Source: Melitaea cinxia (taxonomy: Eukaryota > Arthropoda > Insecta > Lepidoptera > Nymphalidae). From it: 64,000 nt of DNA. The notes under the pieces were generated by a model. It searched no databases and had not been told where the DNA came from. It worked only from the letters and a program-made list of their open reading frames with translations. Of this stretch, positions 62,956 through 64,000 are shown piece after piece (within the stretch, counting starts at the first letter, position 1; the number at the start of each line of letters is the position of its first letter). The DNA lies in contig NC_059415.1 in NCBI RefSeq assembly GCF_905220565.1, forward strand, positions 9,104,501-9,168,500. Reading direction: 5' to 3'. Both the position numbers and the translations under genes were made by a program.

Positions 62956-64000
62956 GGTAGGTCCCCCCTATCATTAATAAATTATACCCAAGAGAAATAA
63001 TTACCCTAATATAATTAGTCAGCCATATAATATTCCATCAATTTTCTTACATCTTAAACGCAACTCGTAAATAACTTAAACGTAATTTGACAATAGATCA
63101 CAACCGTAATATTTTATCAACTTTCAACACATACTAACAATGATGAAGAACAATCTATCAGATAAAAAAAACGTCCATAATTCGTTTAATAGAAAGGCGT
63201 AGCAATCGATCAGCTCCGTTGCTGATGGCAAAAGCGTCTACTCACTTAACACGTTATAGGTGCTATGGAGCACGCTGCATCAAAGCGCTTTTCGCTGTTT
63301 TTACCAACGCTAGTTATTACAGCTTAGTAGTTAAATGTAAGAGGGGATTGCGGTTAGCCAAAGCCAGTGGAGTTGTTGGCTAAGACTAGGGTTGTCGCTT
63401 TTTACATAATAGACAAGGTACAATTGAAAATATCGCTACTTTAGCAATAAGCTCGAGGTTTGTATTTACAGATGTATGCAGGTATATATTTCTGTGGGTA
63501 TCTATAACAATACTTTGAAATGATTTTGGTAAAATGTAAGTATGCGTTTATGGCGTTTATATAATTTTAGTGGATTCTGTAATCGCTTTCATAGATTTTT
63601 ACCAGCGGGATAACATTAGTCCAGTCATGTAGTAACAATATCCACAGCTATTATTATTACTGTTACTATAATTAAAGTTACTACTCTTTTATTTTCTATA
63701 AGAGTATATCGCAAAATCTGTAGTTGAAGTAATATGGCTAGGAGCAGCTAGAGACCCCAACGAAGAGATAACATTTATTATTTTTAAATATAAGTAGGCA
63801 ACCCTACTTCGAACGTACTTAATATCATACTCAATATACTTGCTTGCTAGACTGTTAAACTTTGAAACTATCACAATCTGTTATTAAGTCGTCATTTTAA
63901 CTAATATTGAAGTTAAAATAATACTGTGCTTTCAATTTTTTATGTGTACTCTACAACACAGAAATACCTTGTACAGAATTATCTCGTGTGAAACTGCTTT
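62956..64000. other. No recognisable gene
   Basis: AT-rich. GTTAGCCAAAGCCAG and GTTGTTGGCTAAGAC (63353-63388) form a loose inverted pair. The 61-residue minus frame at 63689-63874 has no domain. Confidence 0.45.

Overview
This is nuclear DNA from an insect, almost certainly a ditrysian moth or butterfly. It is AT-rich, has very few long reading frames, and is packed with repeat types I know from Lepidoptera: RTE, CR1/Jockey-like and R1-like LINE pieces, tRNA-headed SINEs, and short Helitrons that begin TC and end CTAG. There is no bacterial-style gene organisation, rRNA, true tRNA or CRISPR array.

Only one host gene can be supported. It lies on the minus strand and encodes a Dpr-family (Defective proboscis extension response) two-Ig-domain neuronal surface protein. 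Four exons are visible: 30563-30686 (coding from 30638; signal peptide), 27301-27512 (acidic linker and first half of Ig1), 24199-24412 (second half of Ig1) and 1783-1960 (start of Ig2). All splice sites and phases agree (1, 0, 1, then an open phase-2 donor). Intron 3 is about 22.2 kb. The rest of Ig2 and the C-terminus lie beyond the left edge. Just inside intron 1 are four decayed tandem copies of exon 1 at a regular 109-116 bp period.

Everything else is intron or intergenic DNA made of transposable elements. Intron 3 (1961-24198) holds a decayed mariner, a CR1/Jockey-like LINE fragment, Helitrons, SINEs and a 2.2 kb inverted-repeat element with nine copies of an 11-bp motif (21208-23403). 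Introns 1 and 2 hold an internally deleted RTE with its endonuclease, a Helitron and SINEs. Upstream of the gene (30.7-64 kb) there are many interspersed repeats. These include a LINE with a YVDD reverse transcriptase split by an R1-like insertion with a 13-bp target duplication (55460-57780), a second LINE C-terminal fragment (57945-58680), and several copies of a ~330-bp non-autonomous RTE-tailed element with perfect 9-12 bp target duplications. A possible TATA promoter with a tiny first exon sits at 53016-53210 (minus), with no proven gene attached.

Coordinates of splice sites, target duplications and Helitron ends were read base by base. Boundaries of other repeats are approximate. No similarity search could be run, so family names rest on recognised motifs and memory.
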